DNA of 64,000 nt from Anaeramoeba flamelloides (taxonomy: Eukaryota > Metamonada > Anaeramoebidae): contig JANTQA010000070.1 in NCBI GenBank assembly GCA_027625915.1, positions 5,461,001 through 5,525,000 on the forward strand, read 5' to 3'. Positions 35,094 to 47,275 of this stretch are shown one piece after another. The notes below the pieces were generated by a model that made no database searches, was not told the DNA's origin, and saw only the letters and a list, made by a program, of their open reading frames with translations. Positions within the stretch are counted from its first letter, which is position 1, and each line of letters starts with the position of its first letter. Made by a program: the position numbers and the translations under genes.

Positions 35094-35504
35094 CTGTTGT
35101 GGAAAAAAGGGAAACACGGTTTTTAATTGGGAACATTACTGAAAATTCAAAGTAAGATCAATGAAAAAAAGAATAAATAAATAAATAAAGCCAAAATGAA
35201 GTATTCGTCACAATAACAGTTTTTTAAATACTATCTTTTGATATGGGTTTTTCTTTGATTAATTATTATAAATTTGTTCCAAAAATTGACTATTTTTGAG
35301 ATCTACAAAACCACACCAATAATTTCAATAAATCAAGTAGATTTAAATTGTATTTGCTGGGTTGATTGAAAATAATATAATGGGTTATTATTTGAAGTTA
35401 ATTGGTTGCTTCTTTTTATTGATTTTACTTTTCATTTCTATTAATGTTCCCAATTAAAAACCTTGTTGACCTTTTTTTCCAGTTTCACTTTTTTTCCACA
35501 GCAG
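35094..35504. mobile_element. Harbinger-like foldback, 411 bp, TAA duplication
   Basis: CTGTTGTGGAAAAAAGGGAA at the left pairs with the complementary right end TTTTTTTCCACAGCAG, with some slippage in the arms. TAA is duplicated at 35091-35093 and 35505-35507. Further in, TTTTTAATTGGGAACATTA pairs with TAATGTTCCCAATTAAAAA, the same subterminal block as family B. The first five bases, CTGTT, also match family B. Confidence 0.82.
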
Positions 35505-35929
35505 TAATCTTCGAAAAAAGGCTTTGGTAGAGATTTTTTAATCATTTTTGATTTCGACAAGTTTTAGTTGGAATGGTGATCTTTTGTGTTTGGTCTTCGA
35601 AAAGTAAATATTTGTTTCAAATACAACTTTCTGGGGTTCATTTTTTTTTGGTTTAAAGTTTGATTAATTACAATCATTCGTATAAACACATCTCTAGATC
35701 CAAAAACAAATTTAAGGAATATTCAAATTTTATGGTCAGTGGATATTACATTTACGTCTACTCGCACAATTAAGGTCTTAAAATTTCGTTGAGTTCATAG
35801 ATCTTGTTAAAATTTCAAATTTAGGTTTTTTTGGAAAATATTTGAGGAAGGCAAAAGAATTGTAGGGAAATTTGAAGTATTTGTAATTTTTTGATGCAAT
35901 AAAATGTTGCTATTTTTTTCTTTTCATTT

Positions 35930-36030
35930 AAGGTGCATGTCCTTGCACTTCAAGAGCCAAATCTGCATTGGTGTTTGGGAACCTTTTCTGGGCAATATTG
36001 AAAAGTATCAGTGTTGTATTTGAGTGGATT
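35930..36030 (+). other. GC-richer island, possible orphan exon or structured RNA
   Basis: After a pyrimidine run ending TTTCATTTAAG (a plausible splice acceptor) comes about 100 bp of much less AT-biased sequence. One frame reads CTSRAKSALVFGNLFWAILK and continues, but no family was recognised. The first bases can form a small GTGCA/TGCAC hairpin. It could be a lone exon, a gene relic or an RNA. Confidence 0.2.
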
Positions 36031-36314
36031 TTTTTTTTTGGGGAAAGGAACTTTTTCTTGAGTGTTAATAATCATTTCAGGCTTTTTTTTATTTTTTTAT
36101 CAACATTTTTTTATTTAAGAAAAAAATAAAAAAAAACAAAAAATAATAAGAAAAAAATGAGAAAAAAATGATAAAAAATAACTTTTTTCCTACATCAATT
36201 AGAATATACAAAACCAAATTGAACATCGAAAATAACGTTCCAACTTTTTGTATATTTCAACAACAAAATTTTCCTCCAAATATTCTGTTAAAATTAAACC
36301 TATTGCTCCTGTGA

Positions 36315-36387
36315 CTTTCCACTTCATATTAAGCCATTCAAGGGTTTAGTGGAGTGGCGTCAATATACTTTAATATAAAGTGGAAAG
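36315..36387 (+). other. Stem-loop of about 19 bp with 34-nt loop
   Basis: CTTTCCACTTCATATTAAG (36315-36333) pairs with CTTTAATATAAAGTGGAAAG (36368-36387), with one mismatch and one small bulge. The stem continues weakly outward. The loop is relatively GC-rich (GGGTTTAGTGGAGTGGCGTC). It could be a short RNA hairpin or a very small foldback repeat. No other copy was noticed in the window. Confidence 0.4.
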
Positions 36388-36566
36388 CTGGAGAAGTAAG
36401 AGGTAAAAATTTTGTAATTAAAATTTGCCTTGTTTTGTTCGTAATTTTAAAAAGTTTTTGGATCAATAAATGGTATTTGTATTTTCTAATCAAACCAAAA
36501 ATAACCCCAAAAATTGCAATATTTTTACTTTCTGCAAAACCTATGTCTTTTAAACCATTTTTACTA

Positions 36567-36763
36567 CAGTCAGTTTCACTTTTAAGGCACAAACTTTCAA
36601 CGAAATTTAAGGTACAAAAAAAATCTCAAATTAAAACACAAAATTCAGATTCTAGTAAAAATAAATTGTAAAAAAAAAAATTGCAAATTTTGTGCCTTAA
36701 TTTGAGATTTTTTTGTGCTTTAAATTTCGTAGAAAGTTTGTGTCTTAAAAGTGAAACTGACTG
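36567..36763. mobile_element. MITE family A, copy 7 (197 bp)
   Basis: Perfect left end CAGTCAGTTTCACTTTTAAG and right end AAAAGTGAAACTGACTG, with TA on both sides. Most internal iterons are intact. Its length is identical to that of the type copy at 20098-20294. Confidence 0.9.
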
Positions 36764-37027
36764 TATTCACTGTATATTATTTCAACCCTCACAGAACATA
36801 AAATTCGAATAGTCCTTAATACAACCAAAATTTTAATCAAAAAAAAAAATGTTCAAAAAATTGAAAAATGAAAGAATCAACTCTGAATTACTTGGGTTTT
36901 TCTATTTTCACAAATATAGAAGCGAATGGAATTTGGTTTCAAAGTTTCAATATCTGGTGGCACTCAAAAAAGTTTTTTCGGTAAGGTTCACACAATTAAA
37001 ATTTTTCAAAATGGTAAAATGCTCTTA

Positions 37028-37485
37028 CTGTTGAGAGAAAAATGTTGGACACAGAAAAATGGTTGGACACCATTTTTAATTTTGAACATTAGTAAAATTG
37101 AAAATCAAATCCTATTGATAACTAGGTGAATTTTATATAAATCCAGGTTCAAATGTGTTACAAGTTCATTAATTTGTGGTGTGTGTAGAATACTCATTTG
37201 AATGGTTGATAACTAAAGCAGATCTTGTTATTTTAACAAAAATCCAAGTTTTAGTAAAGTTTACTATTAATTCCGAAAATGTTAATTTTTAAACTTGCTT
37301 TAGATTATAAGAGATTAGGTTTTGAAAAAGTAGAATTACATTAATCCTTATTCTAAGAAGTAGATTATTGTTATTTTCTTTGGTTATTTCACAAACGATT
37401 GAAATTAAAAATCATTTTCAGTAATGTTCAAAATTAAAAATGGTGTCCAACCATTTTTCTCTGTCCAAAATTTTTCTCTCAACAG
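37028..37485. mobile_element. Harbinger-like foldback family B, copy 2 (458 bp, TTA duplication)
   Basis: Ends CTGTTGAGAGAAAAATGTTG and complement; TTA duplicated at 37025-37027 and 37486-37488. It is the same length as copy 1 at 16221-16678 and differs from it only at scattered bases. No coding frame is shared by the two copies. Confidence 0.88.
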
Positions 37486-38244
37486 TTACTTCCTTATAAC
37501 CCAAATTTTTTCTCGTTGGTCATAATTTATAATTTTGCAAAATTATCTTAAGTTTACCTTCAAAATTAATAGTTTCTTTGACGTATACTGTTGAATACTG
37601 ACTTAGATGTTGTATTGGATCAAAAAGGAAAAAAAAACACAGCTTTGATTTGAAATGCAGGTTCGAAGGTATTGGACACGGGTATTTTTTGACGACTGTA
37701 ATGAAAAATTTTTCTTTCAATTTCCGAAATGGTTGTTTCCTCACATTGAAGTCGAAATAATAAAAAGGACTCCAATTGTAAATTAAAAACGGGAATTGTC
37801 TTTCTTTGGTCTTTGTCTCTTTGTTATTTAACTTTTGAGAAAAAATTCAAATTTTTGAAATTGAGATTTACCAGTAAAAAAAAAAATAAAGAAAAAACAA
37901 ACAAGAAAAAATAGGCTTTCAAGTATTTATTCCCAAACATAGAACACAAAGAATAATTGTTTATTTTTAACAAGAATTTAAATGGTTTTTCTGTTAAAAT
38001 TATTCAATTTTGTTTTTTTTCAAAGACTCACCAAAAAAAGAAAAAAAGAAAAAAAGAAAAAAAAGAAAAATTGGCAAGATAAAAAAAAAAAAAAATAAAA
38101 AAGTAAAAACAAGAAAGTATGGATCATTAAAAAGAATCAAAAAACTAAAAGACGTCAATAAAAAATATTCACTCTTGAAGGTAGCAAATCATTTCTTCAA
38201 GTATCTTTTAATTTAAATTTCAAAAAAAAAAAACTTTTTAAAAA

Positions 38245-38944
38245 TTAATTCTTACACAAATCAACTTTTGAACAACAAGTTTCAGGAGGGTATTCCATTT
38301 CCAAATATTTAATTATCATTGGAAGGTAATCGTTAATGACGTTCGTGCACATAGTGGAGTAATCGGAAGGTAATATTTTACAAGCTAATTCCATTAGTTT
38401 TTCGATTTCTGTTTCTGTTTTACCTTTAGCAAGAAATTTTTCAATTTTCGTTGTAATCCATTCACATACTTCACATATCTTTTCTTTCTTTTCAGGGAGC
38501 TCTTGAATTTTCTTAGGTTGACAGAGACCCAAAGATTCACAACATTTTTCAGGAGGTTCTTCTGATTCTAAGTATTTAATAATTAATGGAATGTAATTGA
38601 GCACCATTTGTTTGCAATAGGTTTTGACGCTTGATGGGAGCAAGTCACAAAAATGATCAACGCCTTTTATTATTTCTTCTTGTGTCTTATTTTCAGCAAG
38701 ATAATTCTCAACCCACCCAACAACGAGCTCACACGTGTCACAGAGAATAACATTTTGGGGATCTGTATTTGTTGTTTGTTCTGAATAAAGAAAGAAAGAA
38801 AGAAAGAAATTTTTGATCATTAGATCGTTACATTAAAGATCAAGGGAGAAGAACGATGATAGAAATGAAAGAGAAAATGGAATTACCCTGAGCAAAAACA
38901 AAAAACAACAAAGCTAAGCAACAAAGGAAAGTTTGAATTTTCAT
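38245..38944 (-). CDS. Secreted protein with two saposin-B domains, two exons
   Basis: Exon 1 (38887-38944) encodes MKIQTFLCCLALLFFVFAQ, a clear signal peptide. Exon 2 (38245-38780) follows a 106-bp GT-AG intron; the junction codon is split (G|AA, Glu). The product has 197 residues. After the signal come two saposin-B domains of about 75 residues, each with the six-cysteine pattern: CDTCELVV ... FCDLLP ... YCKQM ... CC ... LC, and CEVCEWITTKIE ... ACKILP ... MCTNV ... CC ... LC. Saposin-like proteins bind or perturb lipids in lysosomes or phagosomes; amoebozoan relatives include pore-forming peptides, but pore activity cannot be read from the sequence. The domains are alike (both end in a LP[ML]IIKYLE helix and PPE/CC), so they arose by internal duplication. 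The intron contains a short pyrimidine tetranucleotide repeat before its acceptor. Confidence 0.93.
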
Positions 38945-39379
38945 AAGCAAAAAAATGATTAGAGAAAATTAAAAAAATGAAAAAAGTTTGAATAAAAAAA
39001 ATTATTGTTTTTTTATTTTCAAAATTTTTGGATAAGATTAAACCGTACTTTTTGTATATTACTTGTAATCGAACGTATCGTTAAATTAAAGAATGCCTAG
39101 ATTTTATCTTTCTTGCGATTCAAGAAAATAATTTTAACACACACCAATTAAAATACAAAAAAAATAGTTTAACCTTTTTTGGTGACTAAAAATTGTTATT
39201 TATAAAACTGTAAAACTACAAAATTTTCCAAAAAATAAAAACATAAGTTTGTTCAAAAAAATATTTCCTACTGTTAATTAATTAAAAATAGATAAAAATA
39301 TATACGACCTTTTCCTTAAATTTATCTTTCACAAATAGATCTATCAAATGAAGTAGGTATGAATTTGTAAATTTGTTTG

Positions 39380-39960
39380 AATAAGGAAAGGAATTAACTG
39401 TCATTAACCTATACAATATGTATTTGCAAGCGTTTTCGAAAATTTGCACTCTTTTATAATTCTAATTTTAGTGTCTTGAAATTGAAAAACAAAGTAAAAG
39501 TCTCTTTGAGGTATGGCCTAACTTGCTGTTTAACATTATTTAGAGGAGGATTTATTGTTTTTCTAAAGTTTGATCCATTTTACTATCTGATTTTGGCAAA
39601 GTTCAAAATTCAATATATTTCTGAATTATTTGAAAAAATTTATTTTCTTTGAAAGAAGAAAGAAACCTTATTATTTTCAAACTGAGTAGATAGTTGTGTA
39701 CTAAATTAAACTTTGAAAATAAAATAACTTAGTTTTGAAATACTTCAGTCTAAAAAAAATATATTTAAGCCATTAACAGCACCATTTGAATATTCTATTG
39801 CCAGATTATGTTTTAATTGAAATTAAATCATATTATTGCTACACGGCTCAAATGACACAAAAAGATCTATTAAAAATATTAATGGTAATAAAAATTCTTA
39901 GATTTTTTATTAATGATCTCAATTAAAAATTTTCATTTCTGTAAATTTTTTTTTTTCCTT
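39380..39960 (+). repeat. Dispersed repeat X, copy 1
   Basis: About 570 bp alignable to the reverse complement of 50330-50900. Shared words include TCTTGAAATTGAAAAACAAAG, GCCAGA(T/C)TATGTTTTAATT and GGCTCAAATGAC. A partial third copy lies at 51315-51500. No ends or target duplications could be defined, and no conserved frame is seen. Confidence 0.65.
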
Positions 39961-40864
39961 TTTTTAAAACTAAAAATAGTCACAGAAATAACAGTATTTC
40001 ATGATAATAATTAATAATTCATCTTTAGTACTTCAAAAAGTAACTATTTTTTTTAATTTTTTAATTTTATAGATTAGCTCAAGAACAATCAACATAAAAG
40101 CACAAAGACTGATTAGTTTCATTTACTTTTTTATAAGGCTAATTGTAAAATCAATACATTTCCTATATTTCGAAAATAATTTGTCAAAAAAATCTATTTG
40201 TTAACAATTAAATTTTTCATAAATTTTTAATGTTTTTAGCAACTAGTCTACATTTCGAACAAATTTAAGAAAGATATTTTTAAACTTTGGAGTATCAACA
40301 TTGATAATTCAAGCTTTGTATTTGTGGAAAAATGCAGATTTTTTTCTGAAATTGTTGGGTTTTTTTACTAATACAAGTATTATTTTGGATTTATGAGATC
40401 AACAAATATTACTACTTGACAAATTGATTTTTTAGAGTCAATTGAACAATTTCGCGCTAATGTGGTTACACCTAATAACAGTATAATTTGATCTTAGGCT
40501 TCAACTTGGTTGAAACTAATCCCTTAAGGAGGAATTTTTTGGGAAAATAAATTCACTATGAGACCCCCCCTTAAAACAAACAATTATTTAAAATATCACC
40601 ATCTTTTTTGAAACAAAGAATGTGTATGTGAGGTTTTGAGACGAATAAAAAATATTTTTCTAGGGAGTAGCTACACCATAAGACATGATAAAAAATTGAA
40701 AGAGATGAGATAAGAGTATTTTATTTTAATGGTATGTGATCGTAGATTCTCTATAATTTTGTTTAAAAAATTTTTTGATATTTTTTTTTTTAGTAATGTT
40801 AAAAATAAAAAAAAAGAGAAAATATTGATAAAATAGTTTTGATTTTTTTTTTTTTTTTGAGTTA

Positions 40865-41215
40865 AACTAAATTCCAAAAATTTGGACACAGTTTAAACAG
40901 TCAAAAGAATAACAATACTGTGGTTTACATTCAATTTGGAAATTATTTGATTTTACAAACTAATTCATTTTTTGTCTTTTTTGTTTTGTTTTCCTTTCCT
41001 TATTTCCAGCCACGAAATCTGTTTCGTTTGATCTGAAATTTTTTTTCGATGATTGATAGAATGTTAGTGTTTGTTTCTTAAATTGAAAAATCCTCATAGA
41101 ATTGGTCCATTGTATCTTATCATTGATCAATCAACGCTTGTTGGTGTAATTTCGACAAATTTACCAATACATTTTTTGTTCAGTACGTTTGATTATTTTG
41201 AATACACTAGTTTGT
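40865..41215 (+). repeat. Dispersed repeat Y, copy 1
   Basis: About 350 bp, colinear with 49560-49925. Conserved words are AAAGAATAACAATACT, ATCTGTTTCGTTTGATCT and TTGTTGGTGTAATTT. The nature of the repeat is unknown. Confidence 0.65.
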
Positions 41216-42392
41216 ATTTTTTTGTTTTATATTTTTTTCTTTTATTTAGATGAAAATGATTACTTATTAAAACATTAAAACTATGTCATCAAAATGTGAT
41301 TTTATATTAAGTTTGGAAAAATATAATACATTGAGTTTTTGTTTTCCTATTTTTGATTTTCTGATGTATCCTAATTTTTGGAATGGAGTTTAGTTTTTTT
41401 ATTTGGGAGAAGTTAATTTTAGATTCTTAGAATAAAACTTATAGCTATTTTGTGGTTTAAACTTTTACAAAATATAATCATATTTACTTCTTCAATTCCA
41501 CCAAATCCAACTTTTTAAAATCCTAACAAGTAATTATTTGGGATAATAATTTTTTTTTTGGAATTCTTGTAGCTATTTAAGTCCCATTCCTGTTTCTTTT
41601 TGTCATTCTCTTGATTATAATGTTGCTGTTCATTTTAAACAAAATCCATTAATCCCAAATGTCACCAAGAAAAAAAATATTTCTAATTGGTTTTTGGTGT
41701 CATCATCAAAAAAACTCAAAAATGATGAAAAATGAAATAATAAAAAATTAAATACGACTATAGAATGTTAAGATAAGGGCAAAATATAAGTCATTCAACA
41801 TTCAAAGCATTATTTTAAGCAATTCAACTCAACATTCTATTGTGGAAATTTCTTTGAGGCTTTTGAAAATAAAAATGAAAAAATCTAATGAATGAAGTCC
41901 TTTAAATAATAACTATCAATGAGTTAAAACCAAAGTAAAAAAGAGTATTTTCTGATCCTCTTCAAAATTGCAAAAAAGTGAAAAATTTTCTTTTACCGCT
42001 GTACTCCCTTAAAAGAAAACCGAAAAATATTTCAAAACAAATTGAATTCATAATTTTCAATTAATTAACGACAAATGCCTGTATTTTATTTTTCTCATTA
42101 TTTGAAAGTCAATTTAAAGTCACCAAAAAGAGCGAAAAAAAAACATAAAATAGGTTTTTTGTTTTATTCGTTAGGCTCAAAAGTCAACAAAAAAAAACAA
42201 GACGAATCTTATTCCATGAAACACTAACACATTCTAAATAAATAGTTATTAATTTGGAGTGGAATGAGGTGTTAGTCAGTAAAAATTCAGGAATTTTACA
42301 AAACTAATCCTTCCATCATGAAAGATGTAGGAATAGTGTCAGGATCGCAAAAAAAAAAAAACAAAAAAAGAAAAAGCTATTGAGTAGATTTT

Positions 42393-42863
42393 TTAGAGAA
42401 TTGATTCAACAATGCCCATTTTAATTATCCATTTTGCATATTGTTGAACAATAATTAGATGGTCAAATGCCAATTTATGCTTTTCCTCGAAGATATCTTT
42501 TAAGGGGACATACATAACCTCTCCAGCGTCGCTACCTGCAACTGGTATTTGGTTAGGATCTTTTAAAGTGACGTTATAGCAAATTGAAAGATAATGGCCT
42601 CTTGGATCACGATCAGGTGCGCCACGAACACAAACAACTGACATCTCATTTGTGGCGTCCAAGCTTGTTTCTTCCTTAAGCTCTCTAACCATTCCTTGTT
42701 CAGGATCTTCTCCTACATCCACCTTTCCTCCACAAAGGGCAAGTGCACCAGGAAATGCTCTGCATTTTTCAGAACGTTTAATCATTAAAATTTCATGTTT
42801 GTTATTGTTTAATCTTAAAATAAGAGCATCAACTGTTACAATAATTTTCTTTTCGGTTGTCAT
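42393..42863 (-). CDS. Nudix hydrolase, ADP-ribose pyrophosphatase-like
   Basis: Intronless, 156 residues, from ATG 42863 to TAA. The Nudix box runs from Gly46 to Leu68: G-KVDVG-E52, then seven residues, then R60-E-L-K-E-E65-T-S-L. The catalytic Glu residues that bind Mg2+ are present; the consensus Gly near its end is Ser67. Downstream, GAPDRDPRGHYLSICY (81-96) is the signature that follows the box in many ADP-ribose pyrophosphatases, so the likely substrate is ADP-ribose or a similar nucleoside diphosphate sugar, hydrolysed to AMP and a sugar phosphate. There is no targeting signal, so it is probably cytosolic. Exact substrate is inferred. Confidence 0.93.
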   Translation of the reverse strand: MTTEKKIIVTVDALILRLNNNKHEILMIKRSEKCRAFPGALALCGGKVDVGEDPEQGMVRELKEETSLDATNEMSVVCVRGAPDRDPRGHYLSICYNVTLKDPNQIPVAGSDAGEVMYVPLKDIFEEKHKLAFDHLIIVQQYAKWIIKMGIVESIL

Positions 42864-43330
42864 TTTAAAGAGAAAAAAATGAAAAAAAATAACTCACTTT
42901 TTCTATTTGAGTTAAATAAAGGTTCAAGAAATAATCTAGATTTAATGAATTTATTCAACAAAAACTGATTTTTTGAATAAAACTTTAGGATTTAATATAG
43001 AGATATTCACAAAGAAATGATAATTATTAAAAATTCGAGATTTTATAAAATATACATTCACCAAATTAAGGTTTACAAAAAATGATATTTAAAAAAAGAT
43101 TGTATTGTATCGTGTGTGGTAACTTGTTATTTTGGAACTTAGTTTGTTGATCTTTGGCACTGGTATAAATTTTAGTGGCGATTCAAAAAAAGACATTTTT
43201 TTCCAATTTATTTTATTTTCAATTTCTGAAATCCTAATTGAAGAGTACAAACCAAATGGTTGAAAAATAAGTTCTAAAAAAATATGATTTGTAGGGTTGT
43301 CAAATAAATCTTTTAATCAGAATAAAGAAA

Positions 43331-43760
43331 AAAATACATGCACAAAAGCCTATAATCTGTGTTTCAAAAAATAATCCATGCTTTATTTTCTTGTTGTTTT
43401 GATGTAATATCTAATTCACTACCGACCAGTGTATCTAAGATTAAATTAATTTCGAAGGTAAAATCCTGGTTATTTTCAGAAGTTCAAAATTTTTTAGTTA
43501 TTTTTTCAATTTTTATCAGTTTTTTTGATTTTTTTTTATTTTTGAAACTTAACAAAAATCAATTTTCAGAAAAAATTAATCCTATTTTTTGAGTTGTATT
43601 TTTAATTTGATCCTTCATTTTTAGAATTGATTTTTTTTTAATAAAGAACTTTAAGAAACACAGAATATATTTACTCAGAGTTTGTGGTATGTTTCTTCGA
43701 TCTACTCATGTAGATGTTTACTATAAGGAAGAAACACACCTTTTTATTTTGAAATACTGA
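43331..43760 (+). repeat. Dispersed repeat J, copy 1
   Basis: Colinear with 63553-64000. Shared features are TGCACAAA, GTGTTTCAAAA, the stretch around ATTCACTACCGACCAGTGTA (ATCTACTACCAAATAGTATA in copy 2), and a right part with AACTTTAAGAAAC. GTGTTTCAAAA near the left is roughly complementary to ATTTTGAAACAC near the right of copy 2, hinting at a foldback DNA element. Confidence 0.55.
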
Positions 43761-46700
43761 ATGAAATTTACAACACTTTTTATTTTGAAAACAGTAGGTT
43801 GGGTTTTAATCGAAATGTTTATAAAATGTATTTTTTATTTCTATGTACATGAGTAAAATGGGAAATGAATATTTAAATTCAAAACCCAGAAATTGTATTT
43901 TTTTAATAAATACCTACCAATCATTAGTTTTCTAAAGATCGATTAAGTTTTCCATAAAACTAGGAAAAATTTTTGGAAAAAATTTTCTTTTTGAATCACA
44001 ATGAAAATTCATAAAATGTTAAAGATCAACAAGTTAAGAACGAAAATAACATTTCCTCGTTGGATATATTAAATAATCTTATTTCCAGTTTCAGGAATTG
44101 TTATCCTTGAGAATTAAATAGAATCAAAATAGTTTATACCAATAAAATTTAAATAAATTCTGGTGAAACCATTTTTTTTTGAGTGCCTAAAATCCATTAA
44201 AAACAAAACTTCATGTGAAGAAATTTCATATTTCTAAAAACTCACAATTAAAATTGAAAATATTATTTGAAAAAAGCGAATAAGTAAACTTATTAAATAA
44301 ATAAAAATCTCAAAGCAACAGCGAAATATCAATTTTATGTTGATTTTTTTCTCAGGAATTTCAATAAAAAATCTTACTAAAATCTAAATTATTTATTTAT
44401 TGGGTTTTTTTTTTTTTTTTTTTATTGGTGAGGGTTAGAAATTAATATATCAATACAATATTTAATAATGTACTCTTACTCCAATGTTATTTTATTTATT
44501 TCCATTGGTGCAATCTTTGATTTTTTAATTAAAATTATACTTTTTTCTTCCTTTTTTATGATATTTTGAAGGTTGAATCTATTTCTGAAAACATGAAAGA
44601 AAGAGTGTTAATAATATTTTCAAAAAAAAAAAACATTGAATAAACAGTTTATATCTTAAAAGTATCTATGATAAAATTACGGTCTTTTTTTTTATTTTTT
44701 TTTTTTGATAGAATTTTACGGTTGGTATAAATGGTTTTTGCATCTTTAAAACTATTATTAGAACTTTTAGTTTGTTATTTGTGGATTTTACTATATCTTT
44801 ATCAACTAATAATAAATTTTTAAAATTCCAGGGTAATATTATAAAACAACGTTATTTTTATGAATAGTGAAACATAATTAAATGGTGTTATTGATACAAA
44901 TCTTCATATTTTATAAAACACCATTAATTGTCTATATAGTGTAATAAGTGTAATAATATCATGATAAAAAAATATATTATGGTCTAATAGTGGATGGATG
45001 TTAGTATAATCCAATGATATCTTGTGGTGGGAATAATACTATTTGATCAAAAAATAATCTTTGAAAATTAAGTAATTTTTTCATAAAACAACAAAAAAAA
45101 AAGAAACTATGTTATTTTGAAAAAAATTTGACTCGCTTTTTTATATTAATTAAATCTTTTTGAGTAGTTATCCCAGATTTATATCAATAAATTTTTAATT
45201 GATTTATCATAATCATTTTGTCTCTTTTCTTCAAATTTCAGTTGTACTTTTTGTTTTTCTTTTGTTTTTCTTTTTCTATTTTTTTTTTTTTTTACTTTTT
45301 TATTTTTTTTTTTTTTAAACTTTATAAAACCTGAAAAAAAAAGATCTTAGAAAAGTAAAAAAATCATTTAGAAAAGTAAAAAAAGGTAAAAAATTTGAAA
45401 ATTTCATCAAATAAATAATAAAAAATCATATTGTTTATCTATTTTCATTGAAAGTACAGTAATAAATAATTGGTAATGCTCATTTATAAAATTGTTACTT
45501 ACTTTTTTTTTAAAAAAAAATACCAAGTTTTTATATATTTAGAATGATTTAAAAGTGAATTGCAAATTAGATTTAATTATTTGGTTATTCTTGGATACTT
45601 AAGAATATATTTTTTTTTTCAATTTATCTTTTCAGGTGAGTCACAATTTTTGAAATAGGTATTATTTTAAATTAACAGTAATATCTTTATTTTTATTATA
45701 TTATAATAGTTAATCTGATTTTATATCAATCAACCCTTTAAATAAAAATATAAAAAAACAAGTCAATAAAAATAAATATTTTATCATTCTATTGTATAAT
45801 TTTAAATTGTCATTTATTAAAATACTCATGAAATACTAAATCTATCTCAATACTTTAAAGAATGCATCTTTGCTTAAATCATTTATTTTTTTTATTAATT
45901 TCTCTTCAATTTGGGAAAAAGTGATTTACTTTGCTAAATAATTCCCAATAACATAACTACATAATTTTTAATTATAAATATAAATTATTAGATAATTTAA
46001 GAGTTTTTTTTTTCTTAAACTTCTTTTTATCTTTTTAGAATATCCAAAACTCCACTAATGTTAAAATCTTAAAAAAATAAAAAAAAAAAAGATGACTATT
46101 AAAAAAGAAACTCTCTCTTTCTGCTTTATTGTTTATTTAACTTGTAAACTGGTTATTCCATTTAAATATATACCTATTATCGATTTGGGTACTTTTGAGA
46201 ATTATCTACTATTTGTTTGAATGTTATCTTGAAGTATTTTTTACTTTTTTTCAAAAAAAAAAAATGGTTCTGATTACTTAGAGTGAACATAAACCATATT
46301 CAAGGATTATTTTACTTATAAAATTGCACAATGTTTTGTGGTAGTTATTTCAGTTTAGAGGAATCAAATAATAAAAAAATAATTTCAAAAATCCCAATAA
46401 TTGAGTCATAATAATAATAAATTAAAAAAAACAATTCTACAAGACCTCATAGTAAAAAATTCAAATGAGATCAAAAAAAAAATCACAGATTCCGGTTTAC
46501 CAAAATTTAAATTTAATGATATAAAAATTCACAGTATCCTTCATTAGAAAAAAAGGAATTATTTAAAAAAAAAAAGAGTATTAATGAAATTCACTATTTC
46601 AAAAACTCAAATGTTATTTAAAAAAAAACAATCTTTTCTTATTTTATATTTCCAAAGGGTTTCAAAATTTCTTCAATTTTCTTCAAATTGTTTTCTTATA

Positions 46701-47099
46701 GCTCTAAATCCATTTATTACAATTTAATCTAATTTCTGGTTGTTTGATAACCCTCTAAATTTAGCAAAGTGGTGATTTTTTAACATTCTTGTGTTAAAAA
46801 TAATTCATTTGAGAAATGGAAAAAAAAAGAAAAAAAAATCCCCAAGATCTCAAAAAAGTCCAAAATATCAACACTTTGAAACTATTAAATTTATATTCAA
46901 AATTATAATTTGTAAATCTTCAAATCGGAAATTGAGTATTGTCGCCCATTAGCATTGTTTTCTAAAAATGTTGGCATTTTTCATTGTTGTTTTTTAATCA
47001 ATATATCGTAAATTACTATTAATTTGTTTTTCAATGGTATCAGGCCTATACAAAAATTACTAAACAATTTTTTTTTAAAAAATTACTCGACACTTTAAC

Positions 47100-47275
47100 A
47101 ATACTAAATTTCTTTTTTTTTAAGAATTTTATATTATTTTCACCATTTTAATAATTATCACAATTTTATAATTTTTTGAGATCAAGTTTGATTCATCACA
47201 ATTTTCTACATACTATCACGAATTTCTTACTAATATCATGAAAATTCATGTTATCATCAAAACATTTAGATAGTT
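47100..47275 (+). mobile_element. Family D transposon, right-end fragment
   Basis: About 175 bp resembling the last part of 8664-9929: spaced ATCAC(A/G)A words followed by TTATCATCAAAACAT. The left end was not found. It is an old truncated copy. Confidence 0.5.

Larger units (their letters stand above)
30282..38244. other. Repeat-rich intergenic region, no firm gene
   Basis: Contains a family C copy (31109-31272), family A copies (32342-32537, part at 34248-34292, 36567-36763), foldback H (33508-34247), a 411-bp foldback (35094-35504), a GC-richer island (about 35930-36030), a stem-loop (36315-36387) and family B copy 2 (37028-37485). A/G purine homopolymers occupy 38030-38110. Short frames here are homopolymer or repeat translations. 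Confidence 0.5.
38945..42392. other. Intergenic region with repeats X and Y
   Basis: No gene recognised. Contains dispersed repeats X (about 39380-39960) and Y (about 40865-41215), both with partners inside intron 3 of the P5C dehydrogenase gene. The remainder is AT-rich without visible structure. Confidence 0.5.

Noticed and set aside
36354-36671. 105-residue frame
   Set aside because: Its C-terminal part is a translated family A MITE, and the rest has no recognisable domain.
38030-38216. Lysine-rich 68-residue frame downstream of the saposin gene
   Set aside because: It translates an A/G-rich homopolymer tract with no domain or start context.
42652-42882. Plus-strand frame opposite the Nudix gene
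   Set aside because: Antisense shadow of a gene with a clear Nudix box.
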